Below, piece after piece: positions 1 through 8,314 of a DNA stretch of 64,000 nt. The stretch spans positions 1 to 64,000 of the forward strand of contig CANLQH010000002.1 of NCBI GenBank assembly GCA_947493285.1. The letters run 5' to 3'. This DNA comes from an uncultured Tenacibaculum sp. GTDB lineage: Bacteria; Bacteroidota; Bacteroidia; Flavobacteriales; Flavobacteriaceae. A program made the position numbers and the translations under genes. The notes under the pieces are model-generated. The model had not been told where the DNA came from, did not search any database, and saw nothing but the letters and a program-made list of their open reading frames with translations. The stretch's first letter is position 1. Every line of letters starts with the position of its first letter.

Positions 1-2
1 AC

Positions 3-76
3 GGTCTGGTAGTTCAGCTGGTTAGAATACATGCCTGTCACGCATGGGGTCGCGGGTTCGAGTCCCGTCCAGACCG
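3..76 (+). tRNA. tRNA-Asp (anticodon GTC)
   Basis: A 74-nt cloverleaf is readable: acceptor arm GGTCTGG (3-9) pairs with CCAGACC (69-75), the discriminator is G76, the T-arm carries GGGTTCGAGTCCC, and the anticodon loop shows GTC. CCA is not encoded. It is followed at once by an intrinsic terminator. It may be the last gene of a tRNA cluster that lies left of the window. Confidence 0.97.
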
Positions 77-77
77 C

Positions 78-112
78 AAAAAGCTTCTCAATGTTGAGAA
101 GCTTTTTCTTTT
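78..112. terminator. Intrinsic terminator after tRNA-Asp
   Basis: The perfect inverted repeat AAAAAGCTTCTCAA / TTGAGAAGCTTTTT (78-91 and 94-107) is followed by more T residues. It lies between the + strand tRNA and the 3' end of the - strand MBL gene, so it can serve both directions. Confidence 0.9.
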
Positions 113-757
113 TTACAATATTATTTGTTCTTGATTAGCAACCCAATTCACCACATTTATAATATCTTTTTTGGCTTTCCCTAATACAAACGGATTCCCA
201 TGACCAGGTAAAACAGTATAATCATCATCAAAAAAATCTAAAACTTTTACTACATTTTTAAGATGCTGCTCGGTATTAGAGTGCATAAAATCTGAACGAC
301 CAATAGAATTCTCGAAAATTAAATCTCCTGCAATTAATAATTTTTCCTCCTCACAATAAAAAATTGAAGAGTCTGGAGAATGCCCAGGAGTATGTATTGT
401 TTTAAATTCCTTCTCTCCTATTTTAAAAGAAAACTCTTTTCCTTTAAAAACAACTTCAGCTTCTTTACAAGAAATGGTTTTAAACTGTGGGAAAAATCCA
501 GAAGTATTCATCATTGGATCCGTTAACATCTGCTGACCTTCCTCTTGAATTACTACATCACATTGATATTCTTTCCGTAAATCTTTTAAAACCTCAATAT
601 GATCAACATGCCCATGAGTAATAATAATATTTTTAGGATTAATAGCTACAAATTCTTTAATTGCTATATCAGATGCATCAATAATTACCGACTCACCATT
701 ACTATCAATATAATAAGTATTTGTTGTCCAATGCGAAATAACGCGCTCAATATTCAT
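113..757 (-). CDS. MBL-fold metallo-hydrolase (glyoxalase II-like)
   Basis: This 214-residue protein has the metallo-beta-lactamase fold signature. The zinc motif HxHxDH sits at residues 48-53 (THGHVDH), with downstream ligands in HTPGHSPDSS (about 121-130), GDLIFENSIGRSD (about 143-155) and PGHG (about 184). There is no signal peptide, so it is cytoplasmic. Length and the GRSD segment match the short glyoxalase II-like hydrolases (YcbL-type). The substrate, perhaps S-lactoylglutathione or another thioester, cannot be read from sequence. It stands alone between the tRNA terminator and the divergent aromatic operon. Confidence 0.85.
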   Translation of the reverse strand: MNIERVISHWTTNTYYIDSNGESVIIDASDIAIKEFVAINPKNIIITHGHVDHIEVLKDLRKEYQCDVVIQEEGQQMLTDPMMNTSGFFPQFKTISCKEAEVVFKGKEFSFKIGEKEFKTIHTPGHSPDSSIFYCEEEKLLIAGDLIFENSIGRSDFMHSNTEQHLKNVVKVLDFFDDDYTVLPGHGNPFVLGKAKKDIINVVNWVANQEQIIL

Positions 758-783
758 AAGAAATAATTTTTAGCGAAGATAAT

Positions 784-814
784 TTGTTTTTCTAAAATTA
801 ATTTCTAAGATTTG
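784..814 (+). promoter_or_regulatory. Probable promoter of the aromatic operon leader
   Basis: TTG (784-786) is followed after 19 bp by TAAGATTTG (806-814). This resembles the Bacteroidota -33 TTG / -7 TAnnTTTG pattern, with one extra base in the -7 spacer. Transcription would start near 820, about 20 nt before the leader peptide start at 839. Confidence 0.45.
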
Positions 815-838
815 TCTCGTACAAAGAACACAAATACA

Positions 839-901
839 ATGATGTTACAAAACGTATGGCAAGGTTTCTATTTTTACTTTTACTTTTTTAGTAAGAGATG
901 A
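839..901 (+). CDS. Phe/Tyr leader peptide (20 aa) of aromatic operon attenuator
   Basis: The short ORF starts at tandem ATG codons (839, 842) and ends at TGA 899-901. It encodes a 20-residue peptide whose core (codons at 866-889) reads F-Y-F-Y-F-Y-F-F: five Phe and three Tyr in eight codons. It lies 84 nt upstream of prephenate dehydratase. The stop codon overlaps the first arm of the antiterminator (900-908). This is the classic layout of a ribosome-stalling leader peptide, such as PheL of enterobacteria. It senses charged tRNA-Phe and tRNA-Tyr rather than making a functional product. It is too short for ordinary gene finders. Another frame from 856 gives an F/L-rich 11-mer but is the weaker reading. 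Confidence 0.85.
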   Translation: MMLQNVWQGFYFYFYFFSKR

Positions 902-976
902 GACTTTGTATCGTATTGTTAAACAACAAATAATATAAACTAATCAAAGTCTCGAATTTATCGAGGCTTTTTTTTT
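900..976 (+). promoter_or_regulatory. Transcription attenuator (antiterminator/terminator switch)
   Basis: Two mutually exclusive helices are visible. GAGACTTTG (900-908) is the exact complement of CAAAGTCTC (945-953), giving an antiterminator. AGTCTCGA (948-955) pairs with TCGAGGCT (961-968, one G-T pair) and is followed by nine T residues (968-976), giving an intrinsic terminator that ends 8 nt before the pheA ATG. A ribosome that reaches the leader stop at 899-901 would cover the 900-908 arm and let the terminator form. A ribosome stalled on the Phe/Tyr codons (866-889) would leave that arm free. Confidence 0.85.
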
Positions 977-984
977 GATTAAAA

Positions 985-1809
985 ATGAAAAAAATAGCCA
1001 TTCAAGGAATACAAGGAAGTAATCATCATATAGTTGCCCAAAATTATTACGGGGACAATATTGCTCTAGATGAATGTTTATCTTTTGACATCTTAGTAGA
1101 TAGTTTACTCAATCAAAAAAGCGAACAAGCAATTATGGCTATTGAAAACACAATTGCTGGTTCGATAATTCCTAATTATGCATTAATAGACAAAAATAAC
1201 CTTCACATATCTGGTGAATATTATTTACCCATTCATCATCATTTAATGGTTTTACCAAACCAAAAAACTGAAGACATTAAAGAGGTTTTTTCACACCCTA
1301 TGGCACTTTTACAATGTAAAGAGTTTTTTAAACAGCATAAGCACATTAAACTTATCGAAGATGTAGATACTTCTGCTGTAGCAAAACGTATTTCAGAAAA
1401 AAAGCTAAAAGGAGTTGCAGCAATAGCTCCTAAGATCGCTGCCGATATTTTTAATTTAGAAGTTATTGAAGATGAAATACAAACGATAAAAAACAATGCT
1501 ACACGATTTGTAATTCTGCAAACTTCTAAACCATACAATGGCAAAAGTGAAATAAACAAAGCTTCTTTAAAATTTGAATTAGATCATAAAAGAGGAAGTT
1601 TAGCTACTATTTTAAATGTAATGAGCGATTGTAAATTAAATCTAACTAAAATTCAATCATTACCTAAAATAGAAACCCCATGGAAATATTCATTTTTCGT
1701 TGATGTTACTTTCAATACTTATGAAGATTACGACAAAGCAAAATCTATTATTAAAATAATGGCTGAAGACTTTAAAGTTTTAGGCGAATATAAAAACGGA
1801 AGAATATGA
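985..1809 (+). CDS. pheA: Prephenate dehydratase
   Basis: This enzyme converts prephenate to phenylpyruvate in Phe biosynthesis. The 274-residue protein has the periplasmic-binding-like catalytic domain (about 1-180) with the conserved TRF motif in NNATRFVIL (about 171-179), then a C-terminal ACT regulatory domain (about 192-274) that probably binds Phe for feedback inhibition. There is no chorismate mutase domain here; that activity is supplied by the last gene of the operon. The start lies directly behind the attenuator terminator, with no obvious Shine-Dalgarno sequence. The 3' end overlaps the aminotransferase start by 4 nt (ATGA), suggesting translational coupling. Confidence 0.95.
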   Translation: MKKIAIQGIQGSNHHIVAQNYYGDNIALDECLSFDILVDSLLNQKSEQAIMAIENTIAGSIIPNYALIDKNNLHISGEYYLPIHHHLMVLPNQKTEDIKEVFSHPMALLQCKEFFKQHKHIKLIEDVDTSAVAKRISEKKLKGVAAIAPKIAADIFNLEVIEDEIQTIKNNATRFVILQTSKPYNGKSEINKASLKFELDHKRGSLATILNVMSDCKLNLTKIQSLPKIETPWKYSFFVDVTFNTYEDYDKAKSIIKIMAEDFKVLGEYKNGRI

Positions 1810-2948
1810 TACAATTTGCAAACCGTTTAAGCACTGTACAAGAATACTACTTTTCTAAAAAGTTGAGAGAAGTACGTCAATTAGCTACTGAAGGAAAACC
1901 TATTATTAATATCGGAATTGGAAGTCCCGATTTACAACCTCCAAGTTCAGTAATTGATGCTATAAAAAAAAGTTTATTTGAAGATGGAGCTCATAAATAC
2001 CAAAGCTACCAAGGACTTCCTGAATTTAGAAAAGCAGTAAGTAGTTTTTATCAAAGAAATTATGATGTAGCGCTAAACTCAGAAAATGAAATACTTCCTT
2101 TAATGGGAAGTAAAGAAGGAGTTATACATATTTCTCTAGCATTTTTAAATGAAGGAGATCAAGTCCTAATTCCCAATCCAGGATATCCAACTTATAGTTC
2201 TGCAACCAATTTAATTGGAGCTACTCCAATTTTTTATGAGTTAGATTCAAACACAAATTGGCAACCTAATTTTAGTGAATTAGAAAAACTAGATACTTCT
2301 AAAATTAAGCTAATGTGGGTAAATTATCCGCATATGCCAACTGGTGCTAAAGCAACTAATGATACTTTTGAAAAATTAATTGCATTTGCTAAAAAGCACA
2401 ATATTGTAATTGTAAATGACAATCCGTATAGTTTTATTTTAAGTGATAATCCTCAGAGTATTTTAAAAGTTGAAGGAGCTAAAGATATTGCTCTCGAGTT
2501 AAATTCTTTAAGTAAATCGTTTAATATGGCAGGCTGGAGGGTTGGAATGCTTTTAGGAAAACAAGAATTTTTAGCTCAAGTTTTAAAAGTAAAAACACAA
2601 ATGGATTCTGGAATGTTTTACGGAATTCAAAAAGGAGCTATTGAAGCTTTACAGTTATCTACCGATTGGTTTAAGCAATTAAATTCGGTTTACATAGAAA
2701 GAAGAGAACTTGTATGGTCTTTAGCTGACAAGCTAAAATGTACTTACGATAAAGAAAGTTCAGGGATGTTTGTATGGGCTAAACTACCTTCAAACATTAC
2801 ATCAGAAGAAATGATTGATGATTTACTATACAACAAAAACATCTTTGTTGCTCCAGGCACAGTTTTTGGCTCGAAAGGAGAAGGATACATTCGATTTTCG
2901 TTATGTGTTCCAAAAGAAAAAATTAAAGAAGCAATAAGCAGAATATAA
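1806..2948 (+). CDS. PLP-dependent aminotransferase (class I/II), probably aromatic
   Basis: This 380-residue fold-type I aminotransferase carries the PLP-lysine K237 in SLSKSFNMAGWRVG. Other conserved pieces are the N-terminal INIGIGSPDLQPP, PNPGYPTY, and the NDNPY segment. Family members include aspartate, LL-DAP and aromatic aminotransferases. Its place between prephenate dehydratase and prephenate dehydrogenase, with a 4-nt overlap upstream and a 1-nt gap downstream, suggests it transaminates phenylpyruvate and 4-hydroxyphenylpyruvate to Phe and Tyr. That substrate assignment is inferred from context. Confidence 0.9.
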   Translation: MIQFANRLSTVQEYYFSKKLREVRQLATEGKPIINIGIGSPDLQPPSSVIDAIKKSLFEDGAHKYQSYQGLPEFRKAVSSFYQRNYDVALNSENEILPLMGSKEGVIHISLAFLNEGDQVLIPNPGYPTYSSATNLIGATPIFYELDSNTNWQPNFSELEKLDTSKIKLMWVNYPHMPTGAKATNDTFEKLIAFAKKHNIVIVNDNPYSFILSDNPQSILKVEGAKDIALELNSLSKSFNMAGWRVGMLLGKQEFLAQVLKVKTQMDSGMFYGIQKGAIEALQLSTDWFKQLNSVYIERRELVWSLADKLKCTYDKESSGMFVWAKLPSNITSEEMIDDLLYNKNIFVAPGTVFGSKGEGYIRFSLCVPKEKIKEAISRI

Positions 2949-2949
2949 C

Positions 2950-3813
2950 ATGAATGTATTTATTATAGGACTCGGTTTGATTGGGGGTAGCTTATCTCTC
3001 GACATTCAACAAAAATTTAAAGACGCTACTATTTATGGAATAGATACTAATGAAGAGCACATAGAAAAAGCTTTAGAATTAAGAATCATTCATGAGCAAG
3101 CAGTAATATCTGAGGTAAAAAATGCGGATATAGTTATTATTTCTATACCTGTTGATGTTTCTTTAGACATCATCCATCAAACATTAAATATTGTATCAGA
3201 TAATTGTTTGGTAATAGATGTTGGCTCGACTAAAGAACAAATATGTAAAGCCTTGGAAAACCATCCTAAGAGAAGAAATTTCTTAGCTACGCATCCTATT
3301 GCAGGAACTGAGTTTTCAGGACCAAATGCAGCTCTAAAAAAATTGTTTATTGGTAAAACAAATATTATTTGTGAAGTAGAAAAAACAGCTTTTAAGCTAC
3401 AAGAAATAGCCTTAGATATTTTTTCAAAACTAGGAATGCGTATTCGTTATATGGATGCTAAATCTCACGACAAACACATTGCTTATGTATCACACTTATC
3501 ACATATAAGCTCTTTTATGCTAGGAAAAACCGTTATCGAGAAAGAAAAAAACGAACGCGATATTTTTGATATGGCTGGTAGTGGATTTGCTTCAACTGTT
3601 CGTTTAGCAAAAAGCTCGCCAGCCATGTGGACACCAATCTTTGAACAAAACAAAGAAAATGTAATTGAAACTTTAAATGAGTACATTCAAAACTTACAAC
3701 AATTTAAAACTTTAATAGAACAAAATAATTTTTCAGAAATTTACTCTGAAATGGAAAACACAAATCATATAAAACAAATTTTAAACGGAATTAAAGAAGT
3801 TAGCCTTCAATAA
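2950..3813 (+). CDS. tyrA: Prephenate dehydrogenase
   Basis: This enzyme oxidatively decarboxylates prephenate to 4-hydroxyphenylpyruvate (Tyr branch). The 287-residue protein starts with an NAD(P)-binding Rossmann motif GLGLIGGS (residues 7-14). It contains the substrate-site segment THPIAGTEFSGP and the helical C-terminal domain with SHLSHISSFML. It lacks a fused chorismate mutase or a C-terminal ACT domain, so Tyr feedback may act elsewhere. It starts 1 nt after the aminotransferase stop. Confidence 0.94.
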   Translation: MNVFIIGLGLIGGSLSLDIQQKFKDATIYGIDTNEEHIEKALELRIIHEQAVISEVKNADIVIISIPVDVSLDIIHQTLNIVSDNCLVIDVGSTKEQICKALENHPKRRNFLATHPIAGTEFSGPNAALKKLFIGKTNIICEVEKTAFKLQEIALDIFSKLGMRIRYMDAKSHDKHIAYVSHLSHISSFMLGKTVIEKEKNERDIFDMAGSGFASTVRLAKSSPAMWTPIFEQNKENVIETLNEYIQNLQQFKTLIEQNNFSEIYSEMENTNHIKQILNGIKEVSLQ

Positions 3814-3825
3814 TTAAAACATAAA

Positions 3826-4908
3826 ATGGAAAATACAAAAGAATTAAAAACATGGTTAAATGATTTCGATTTAAATCATCCATTAGTTATAGCAGGACCT
3901 TGCAGTGCAGAAACAGAAGAACAAGTATTAAAAATTGCACATGAGTTAAAAGATACTGATGCTACAGTTTTAAGAGCCGGAATTTGGAAACCAAGAACTA
4001 GACCTGGTAATTTTGAAGGTGTTGGCGCACTAGGCTTAAAATGGTTGCAAAAAGCAAAAAAAGAAACCGGAATGTTAACTGCAACAGAAGTTGCGAACAA
4101 AGATCACGTAAAATTAGCCCTAGAGCATGATATTGATATTCTTTGGATTGGAGCTAGAACTACTGTAAGTCCATTTATTATTCAAGAAATAGCAGACGCA
4201 CTTAACGGAACCGATAAAATTGTATTAGTAAAAAATCCTGTAAATCCAGATTTACCGCTGTGGCTAGGTGCTATCGAACGTTTATATACTGCAAATATTA
4301 AAAAACTAGGAGTAATTCATAGAGGTTTTTCAACTTATGAAAAAACAAGATACCGTAACAATCCCGAATGGCAAATTCCTATTGAGCTACAAAATCGTTT
4401 CCCAGATTTACCATTAATTTGCGATCCTTCACATATTGCTGGTCGTCGTGATATTATTTTTGATATTTGCCAAACTGCTCTTGACTTAAATTTTGATGGG
4501 CTAATGGTAGAAACTCATTACGATCCAGACAATGCTTGGAGTGATGCAAAACAGCAAATTACACCAGCTAGTTTAATACAAATGATGATTGATTTAAAAG
4601 TTAGAAAAGCAACAGATACAGAGGCTGATTATAGAAATGCACTAAATACCTTACGTACTCAGATTGATGTTGTAGATCATCAACTTATCGAAATGCTTGG
4701 AAAACGTATGAAAGTAGCTGATTCTATTGGTGAATTAAAAAAAGAGAAGAATGTTGCCATACTCCAAACCAGAAGATGGAACGAAATTTTAGGCAAAATG
4801 ATTCTTGAAGGAAATGAAAGAGGTTTAAGCGAAGAGTTTATCCTTAAAATATTTAAAGCTATCCATCAAGAAAGTATAAATCATCAAGAAAAAATAATTA
4901 ATAACTAA
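3826..4908 (+). CDS. Bifunctional DAHP synthase / chorismate mutase (type II)
   Basis: This 360-residue fusion joins the first committed step of the shikimate pathway to the branch-point step. Residues about 1-265 are a DAHP synthase domain with VIAGPCSAET, the KPRTRPGNFEG segment and CDPSHIAGRRD. Residues about 270-360 are an AroQ-type chorismate mutase helix bundle (LNTLRTQIDVVDHQLIEMLGKR). Such fusions are known in Bacteroidota and Bacillus-type enzymes, where prephenate or chorismate inhibits the synthase through the mutase domain. It ends the operon before a strong terminator and supplies prephenate to the upstream enzymes. Confidence 0.94.
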   Translation: MENTKELKTWLNDFDLNHPLVIAGPCSAETEEQVLKIAHELKDTDATVLRAGIWKPRTRPGNFEGVGALGLKWLQKAKKETGMLTATEVANKDHVKLALEHDIDILWIGARTTVSPFIIQEIADALNGTDKIVLVKNPVNPDLPLWLGAIERLYTANIKKLGVIHRGFSTYEKTRYRNNPEWQIPIELQNRFPDLPLICDPSHIAGRRDIIFDICQTALDLNFDGLMVETHYDPDNAWSDAKQQITPASLIQMMIDLKVRKATDTEADYRNALNTLRTQIDVVDHQLIEMLGKRMKVADSIGELKKEKNVAILQTRRWNEILGKMILEGNERGLSEEFILKIFKAIHQESINHQEKIINN

Positions 4909-4935
4909 AAAAGGCGCCTTAACGGGCGCCTTTTT
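4908..4935. terminator. Terminator of the aromatic operon (bidirectional)
   Basis: The GC-rich inverted repeat AAAAAGGCGCC (4908-4918) / GGCGCCTTTTT (4925-4935) has a 6-nt loop. It separates the + strand operon from the convergent - strand gene at 4942. Confidence 0.93.
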
Positions 4936-4941
4936 AACTGA

Positions 4942-5400
4942 TTATTTTAATCTTTTAAAAATGTATCTAGTAATAAAAAGACCATTTTTATCTCCTTTAC
5001 CACCATAACTCTCAACACCTGTATTTACAAATGCTAAATCCCATCCTTCTTCTACCATTGCATTAATTTTAGATGTGATAACCGCATCATTGGCAACAAT
5101 ATTTTGAAATCTAATTCCTCCAATATTAAAAAAGTTTAAAAGCTTAGTTTCGTCAAAGTTTTTAACTCTAATCTCTGAACGATCAGATTTATTTCTCTTA
5201 TCTTTTTCTTTATCATCAGATCTAGTAGATGTAAAGTTCTTATAATCTCTTCCTTCGTTAGATGAAAGTAATCTAGATCTTCCTAATCCACTAGGAATTG
5301 TAGACTCTACACTTGTTATTACTCTATACTCATATTTTTGAGCATTTGCAGAAATAACAGACACCAATAAAAAGCTAATTGATAGCAATAAATTTTTCAT
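4942..5400 (-). CDS. Secreted protein of unknown function (DUF4177-like C-terminus)
   Basis: This 152-residue protein has a clear Sec signal peptide (ending near ANAQ, residues 17-20). The C-terminal part, with YEYRVIT near the start and INAMVEEGWDLAFVNTG...FITRYIFKR, resembles the small DUF4177 fold in which a Tyr-rich strand is followed by a 'GWEL'-like motif. A charged K/D/R/S-rich insert lies between about residues 55 and 85. No enzymatic residues stand out. It is monocistronic, convergent with the aromatic operon and divergent from rsgA. Confidence 0.7.
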   Translation of the reverse strand: MKNLLLSISFLLVSVISANAQKYEYRVITSVESTIPSGLGRSRLLSSNEGRDYKNFTSTRSDDKEKDKRNKSDRSEIRVKNFDETKLLNFFNIGGIRFQNIVANDAVITSKINAMVEEGWDLAFVNTGVESYGGKGDKNGLFITRYIFKRLK

Positions 5401-5474
5401 AATATTTTTTTGTTTTTTAAAATTAAGGAGCGAATATACATTTTAATTTATAAAATTTCTCATCTTTGTTTCAT

Positions 5475-6428
5475 ATGATAGGAATCGTTTACAAATCAAC
5501 TGGAAGCTGGTATTTAGTTAAATCTGAAGGAGTTTCGTACAAATGCAGAATCAAAGGAAAATTCCGCTTAAAAGGAATTAAAAGCACCAATCCGATTGCT
5601 GTTGGCGATAAAGTTGATTTTGATCTTGAGACAAAGAATAACGAAGAGACTGGAGTTATCACTAATATTTATGAACGAGATAATTTTATTGTTCGTAAAT
5701 CTGTAAATCTATCAAAGCAAACCCATGTTATTGCTTCTAATATAGATCAAGTTTTTTTACTAATCACTATAAACAACCCTCCTACTTTTACCACTTTTAT
5801 CGATCGTTTTTTAGTAACTGCAGAAGCCTACTCTATAAAAACAATTTTAGTTTTTAACAAAATAGACTCTTACGAAATTGAACAACGTGCTGAGATTTTA
5901 TATTTAAAAGATATTTATGAGGCAATTGGTTATCAATGTATTGAAGTTTCTGCTACTCAAAATAAAAACGTTGATAAAATTAAAGAGTTAATGTTAGATA
6001 AGTCATCAATGTTTGTTGGACATTCTGGTGTTGGAAAAACAACTTTAGTAAATGCTATAGAGCCTTCTTTAAATTTAAAAACTAAAGAAATATCAGAACA
6101 ATACAAGCAAGGAAAACACACAACTACCTTTGCTGAAATGTTCGATTTAAGTTTTAATGCTAGAATTATTGACACCCCAGGAATTAAAGGTTTTGGTGTT
6201 GTTGATATGGGTAGAGATGAACTAGGAGACTATTTTCCTGAATTCTTTGCATTAAAACAACATTGCAAGTTTAATAATTGCATCCACGTAAACGAACCTA
6301 AGTGCGCAGTAAAAGATGCACTAGAAAACGAAGAGGTTTCATGGTCTCGTTACAAGAGTTATTTACAGATTTTAGAAGGTGAAGAAGAGCATTATAGAAC
6401 CGATGTTTGGGAAAAAGATAAAGAATAA
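5475..6428 (+). CDS. rsgA: Ribosome small-subunit-dependent GTPase A
   Basis: RsgA assists late 30S maturation. The 317-residue protein shows the circularly permuted GTPase order: N-terminal OB-fold, then G4 NKID, G1 GHSGVGKTT (about residue 180), G3 DTPG. A C-terminal zinc site CX4CXHX5C (CKFNNCIHVNEPKC) is intact. I chose the ATG at 5475. The in-frame TTG at 5466 overlaps a promoter-like CATCTTTG (5461-5468), which would make the mRNA nearly leaderless. It is first in a tight run with dtd, which starts on the next base after its stop. Confidence 0.94.
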   Translation: MIGIVYKSTGSWYLVKSEGVSYKCRIKGKFRLKGIKSTNPIAVGDKVDFDLETKNNEETGVITNIYERDNFIVRKSVNLSKQTHVIASNIDQVFLLITINNPPTFTTFIDRFLVTAEAYSIKTILVFNKIDSYEIEQRAEILYLKDIYEAIGYQCIEVSATQNKNVDKIKELMLDKSSMFVGHSGVGKTTLVNAIEPSLNLKTKEISEQYKQGKHTTTFAEMFDLSFNARIIDTPGIKGFGVVDMGRDELGDYFPEFFALKQHCKFNNCIHVNEPKCAVKDALENEEVSWSRYKSYLQILEGEEEHYRTDVWEKDKE

Positions 6429-6881
6429 ATGAAAGCAGTAATTCAAAGAGTTACAAAAGCTAGCGTAACTGTTAATGGTGATAAAGTTGCCAATATTAAA
6501 AGTGGATTATTAATTTTACTAGGAATAATTGATGATGACACACAGGAAGATATTAATTGGTTATCTAAAAAAATAATTAACCTTCGCATTTTTAACGACG
6601 AGAACGATATAATGAATAAATCATTAATCGATATTAATGGTGATGCTATCGTTGTAAGTCAATTCACCTTGCATGCATCAACTAAAAAAGGAAATCGTCC
6701 TAGCTACATAAAAGCAGCAAAACCAGATATTGCGATTCCACTTTACGATCAATTCATAAAACAATTTGAGACTGATTTAGGAAAGAAAGTACAAACTGGT
6801 GAGTTTGGTGCAGATATGAAAGTAGAGCTACTAAATGATGGACCTGTTACCATTATTATCGACACTAAGGATAAAGTCTAG
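6429..6881 (+). CDS. dtd: D-aminoacyl-tRNA deacylase
   Basis: Dtd removes D-amino acids (and Gly from tRNA-Ala) mischarged on tRNA. The 150-residue protein is full length and has the two family signatures: SQFTLHA, which supplies the catalytic-site strand, and the C-terminal NDGPVTIIIDT with the conserved GPVT cross-subunit motif. It abuts the rsgA stop codon with zero spacing and is followed 9 nt later by the TatD-like gene, so the four genes to 8245 probably form one operon. Confidence 0.95.
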   Translation: MKAVIQRVTKASVTVNGDKVANIKSGLLILLGIIDDDTQEDINWLSKKIINLRIFNDENDIMNKSLIDINGDAIVVSQFTLHASTKKGNRPSYIKAAKPDIAIPLYDQFIKQFETDLGKKVQTGEFGADMKVELLNDGPVTIIIDTKDKV

Positions 6882-6890
6882 ATTTTAGTA

Positions 6891-7535
6891 ATGAAATTTA
6901 TTGATATTCATACACACAATTTATCTAACCAAGATGATGTTTTTAAAATCGAAAACTGTTTTCCTAATTCTACAGAATTTAAAAATTCATTTTCTATAGG
7001 AATTCACCCGTGGTATATTAGTAATGAAAAAATAGAAGAAGAATTATCTTTTATTGATAAACAATTACAACTAGATAATTGTTTTGCTTTAGGTGAATGT
7101 GGATTAGATAAGCTAACTGAAACGGACTTTGAATTACAAATAGATGTATTCAAAAAACAAGTTACACTCTCAGAAAAACATAAAAAATCTTTGATAATTC
7201 ATTGTGTAAAATCATTTCAAGAAATTATACAATTAAAAAAAGAGTTAAAACCCAAACAACCATGGATTATTCACGGGTTTAATAAAAACACACAAGTTGC
7301 TTTATCATTAATCAACAATGGAATATTTTTATCCTTCGGAAAATCATTACTTCTTTCTGAAAAAACGCAAGATACTTTTTCTAAAATTCCATTAGATAAA
7401 ATCTTTTTTGAAACAGATGATGATGAAATAAACATTAAAGATATTTATCAAAAAGCGGCTATGATAAAAGAGTTAGAAACAGAAAAACTAAAAGAAATTA
7501 TATATCAAAATTTTAATAGCATATTTATAAAATGA
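6891..7535 (+). CDS. TatD family metal-dependent hydrolase
   Basis: This 214-residue TIM-barrel hydrolase keeps the TatD metal ligands: HTH (IDIHTHN, residues 4-10), the glutamate in GECGLD, His in IIHCVKSF and WIIHGF, and Asp in ETDDDE near the C-terminus. It is shorter than E. coli TatD (about 260 aa), as is common for the Bacteroidota branch. Members are 3'-5' DNases or have unknown substrates. The 3' end overlaps tcdA by 4 nt. Confidence 0.85.
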   Translation: MKFIDIHTHNLSNQDDVFKIENCFPNSTEFKNSFSIGIHPWYISNEKIEEELSFIDKQLQLDNCFALGECGLDKLTETDFELQIDVFKKQVTLSEKHKKSLIIHCVKSFQEIIQLKKELKPKQPWIIHGFNKNTQVALSLINNGIFLSFGKSLLLSEKTQDTFSKIPLDKIFFETDDDEINIKDIYQKAAMIKELETEKLKEIIYQNFNSIFIK

Positions 7536-8245
7536 GTTGGTTAGAAAGAACAGAATTACTGGTTCAAAAAGAAGGAATTGAAAAGCTAAAAAAAGCAAAT
7601 ATCTTAATTGTTGGTTTAGGTGGCGTAGGATCATTTGCCGCAGAATTTATTGCAAGAGCGGGTGTAGGAAAAATGACTATTGTAGATGGTGATGCTTTTG
7701 ATGAAACAAATAAAAACAGACAATTACCTGCACTTGACAGCACAGTTGGAGTATCGAAAACCAAGGTTATTGCCGAACGAATCAAAGACATTAATCCAGA
7801 AATTGAATTAACAGTTTTAGAAGAATTTCTTTCTCCAGAAAGAGCCTTTGAAATTGTAGACAAAAAATACGATTACGTACTAGATTGTATTGACAGTATT
7901 ACACCAAAAATTAATTTAATTGTAGCTGCAAAACGCAAAAAAGTAAAGTTAATCAGCTCAATGGGAGCTGGCGGAAAATTAGACGCTAGTAAAGTTGTAG
8001 TTAAAGATATTAGCAAGACTAAAAACTGTAAAATGGCTCGTGCTCTAAAAAAGAGATTAAAAGACAGAAAAGTTAATAAAGGTATTGCTGCTGTCTATTC
8101 AGAGGAAGTACAAATTCCAAATAGTTTAAAATTAACTGACGGTACAAATTTTAAAAAATCATACTACGGAACCATTAGTTATATGCCTGCTGCGTTTGGT
8201 TTACAAGCCAGCTCTTACGTAATTAATAAAATCTTAACACAATAA
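7532..8245 (+). CDS. tcdA: tRNA threonylcarbamoyladenosine dehydratase (ThiF/E1-like)
   Basis: TcdA (CsdL) dehydrates t6A37 of tRNA to cyclic ct6A using ATP. The 237-residue protein has the E1-like nucleotide-binding motif GLGGVGSFAAEFIARAGVG (about 27-45), VDGD, the NKNRQLPA arginine segment, and DCIDS. Its length and the KKSYYGTISYMPAAFG ending match TcdA rather than ThiF or MoeB. It lacks the zinc CxxC pairs of MoeB. It is last in the rsgA run. Confidence 0.9.
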   Translation: MSWLERTELLVQKEGIEKLKKANILIVGLGGVGSFAAEFIARAGVGKMTIVDGDAFDETNKNRQLPALDSTVGVSKTKVIAERIKDINPEIELTVLEEFLSPERAFEIVDKKYDYVLDCIDSITPKINLIVAAKRKKVKLISSMGAGGKLDASKVVVKDISKTKNCKMARALKKRLKDRKVNKGIAAVYSEEVQIPNSLKLTDGTNFKKSYYGTISYMPAAFGLQASSYVINKILTQ

Positions 8246-8272
8246 TAATTTCCGTGGGAACTATTTTTTATT

Positions 8273-8280
8273 TACATTTG
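8273..8280 (+). promoter_or_regulatory. -7 promoter element of the YceI lipoprotein gene
   Basis: TACATTTG is an exact match to the Bacteroidota TAnnTTTG element and lies 34 nt before the ATG at 8315. No clear -33 TTG is present. Confidence 0.6.
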
Positions 8281-8314
8281 TTCTAAATAATTCAATTATT
8301 AAAAATCAATCATA

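Noticed and set aside
856..891. Alternative leader frame reading M-A-R-F-L-F-L-L-L-L-F
   Set aside because: It has fewer aromatic codons; the other frame (839-901) has eight in a row, and its stop lines up with the antiterminator.
5466..5474. Upstream TTG start of rsgA
   Set aside because: The TTG lies inside a promoter-like CATCTTTG; the ATG at 5475 matches the family N-terminus.
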